From Methylocapsa sp. D3K7 (GTDB taxonomy: Bacteria > Pseudomonadota > Alphaproteobacteria > Rhizobiales > Beijerinckiaceae): a DNA stretch of 64,000 nt. Positions 63,717-64,000 of the stretch are shown one piece after another. The stretch's first letter is position 1. Each line of letters begins with the position of its first letter. The position numbers and the translations under genes are program-made. A model generated the notes under the pieces. It did no database searches. It was not told where the DNA came from and worked only from the letters and a program-made list of their open reading frames with translations. Location: NCBI RefSeq assembly GCF_029855125.1, contig NZ_CP123229.1:3764501-3828500 (forward strand), written 5' to 3'.

Positions 63717-64000
63717 ATGACGAAGAAACTGTTGTTCCTGTTGGATACCGATCCCGTACCAAGCGTCTTCGACACGGTCGTTGGCTATGACGGCGGCGCC
63801 GATTACGTCATCGGCTATGGCGGTGTGACGCCGGAAAATGTCGGCGCGCTCGTCGACGGAACGATCTACACGCGAGGCCCCAAGGAAAAGCAATTTACCG
63901 CGATCTTCGTGGGCGGCGGCAGCATGGTCGCCGGTGAGGCCTTGTTCAAGAAAGTCAAGAAGCACTTTTTCGCGAATTTCCGGGTGTCGGTGATGCTGGA
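63717..64000 (+). CDS. mtdA: Methylene-H4MPT/H4F dehydrogenase MtdA (5' part, cut by window end)
   Basis: First 94 codons of an NADP-dependent methylene-tetrahydromethanopterin and methylene-tetrahydrofolate dehydrogenase, a central enzyme of C1 assimilation in serine-cycle methylotrophs. The start MTKKLLFLLDTDPVPSVFD and the blocks VVGYDGGADYVIGYG and DGTIYTRGPKEKQ, IFVGGGSMVAGE agree with MtdA of Methylobacterium as I remember it, more than with MtdB. The rest lies beyond the window, where more serine-cycle genes may follow. Confidence 0.92.
   Translation, partial: MTKKLLFLLDTDPVPSVFDTVVGYDGGADYVIGYGGVTPENVGALVDGTIYTRGPKEKQFTAIFVGGGSMVAGEALFKKVKKHFFANFRVSVML

Noticed and set aside
1..64000. 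CRISPR arrays, rRNA, integrase or transposase genes
   Set aside because: No regularly spaced repeats, rRNA motifs or transposase/integrase motifs were noticed on either strand.

Overview
The window comes from a methylotrophic alphaproteobacterium of the Hyphomicrobiales (Rhizobiales), most likely Beijerinckiaceae. It has about 60% GC coding bias. The flagellar genes follow the rhizobial order (flgB-flgC-fliE-flgG-flgA-flgI-motE-flgH-fliL-fliP-flagellin, then motB-motC-fliK-transglycosylase-ftcR). At the right edge begins mtdA, the NADP-dependent methylene-H4MPT/H4F dehydrogenase of serine-cycle methylotrophs. A CCA-encoding tRNA-Lys, rhizobial-type long dCTP deaminase, DUF1467 and a FtcR/Rem regulator fit this. 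The species cannot be fixed from the sequence alone.

Layout. 0-12 kb: housekeeping and respiration. This holds dcd, metZ, trxA, queE-queD, a cytochrome bd operon read leftward (cydP-cydA-cydB-cydX, with an FNR-type box in front), aldehyde dehydrogenase plus DUF779, folE and tRNA-Lys. 12-18 kb: DUF1467, an L,D-transpeptidase, DUF971, moaA, a zinc metallopeptidase, an isolated phage-type tail tube gene, a GT-like protein, UPF0145 and aat. 18-30 kb: metal and cofactor genes, namely a Cu+ P1B ATPase with YHS and heavy-metal-binding N-terminal domains, a TPR-methyltransferase, a zinc-type ABC transporter headed by an unlisted 46-aa membrane ORF, a SCO protein, an orphan amino-acid binding protein, cysG and a TAXI protein. 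30-39 kb: an envelope/lipid set (SDR, ChbG/HpnK deacetylase, 44-aa membrane protein, GT2, murJ), an M20 peptidase, an FAD oxidoreductase, two palindromic repeat elements, a tautomerase and a HEPN/AbiU2-like protein. 39.6 kb: a near-perfect parS site, then uvrD. 42-45.5 kb: small stress-type genes (LprI-like, HWE/HisKA_2 kinase, glycine-rich membrane protein, CsbD, tiny ORFs). 45.8-62.2 kb: the flagellar cluster. 62-64 kb: a gene-poor stretch, a Pr6Pr membrane protein and the start of mtdA.

The genes work together in a few clear modules: queuosine/folate entry (folE, queD, queE), microaerobic respiration (cyd genes), zinc uptake, flagellar basal body and motor, and C1 metabolism at the edge. 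The flagellar block lacks fliG, fliM, fliN, motA, fliI, flhA/flhB and the hook/filament-cap genes, so a second cluster must lie elsewhere if the cell is motile.

No CRISPR array, rRNA, integrase or transposase was seen. The best leads are the parS site, the orphan tail tube gene, the coupled 46-aa ORF of the zinc operon, the FNR box before cydP, the flagellin 5' UTR hairpin, the palindromes before ftcR and the 136-bp palindromic repeat. All family names rest on reading the translated sequence without database searches.
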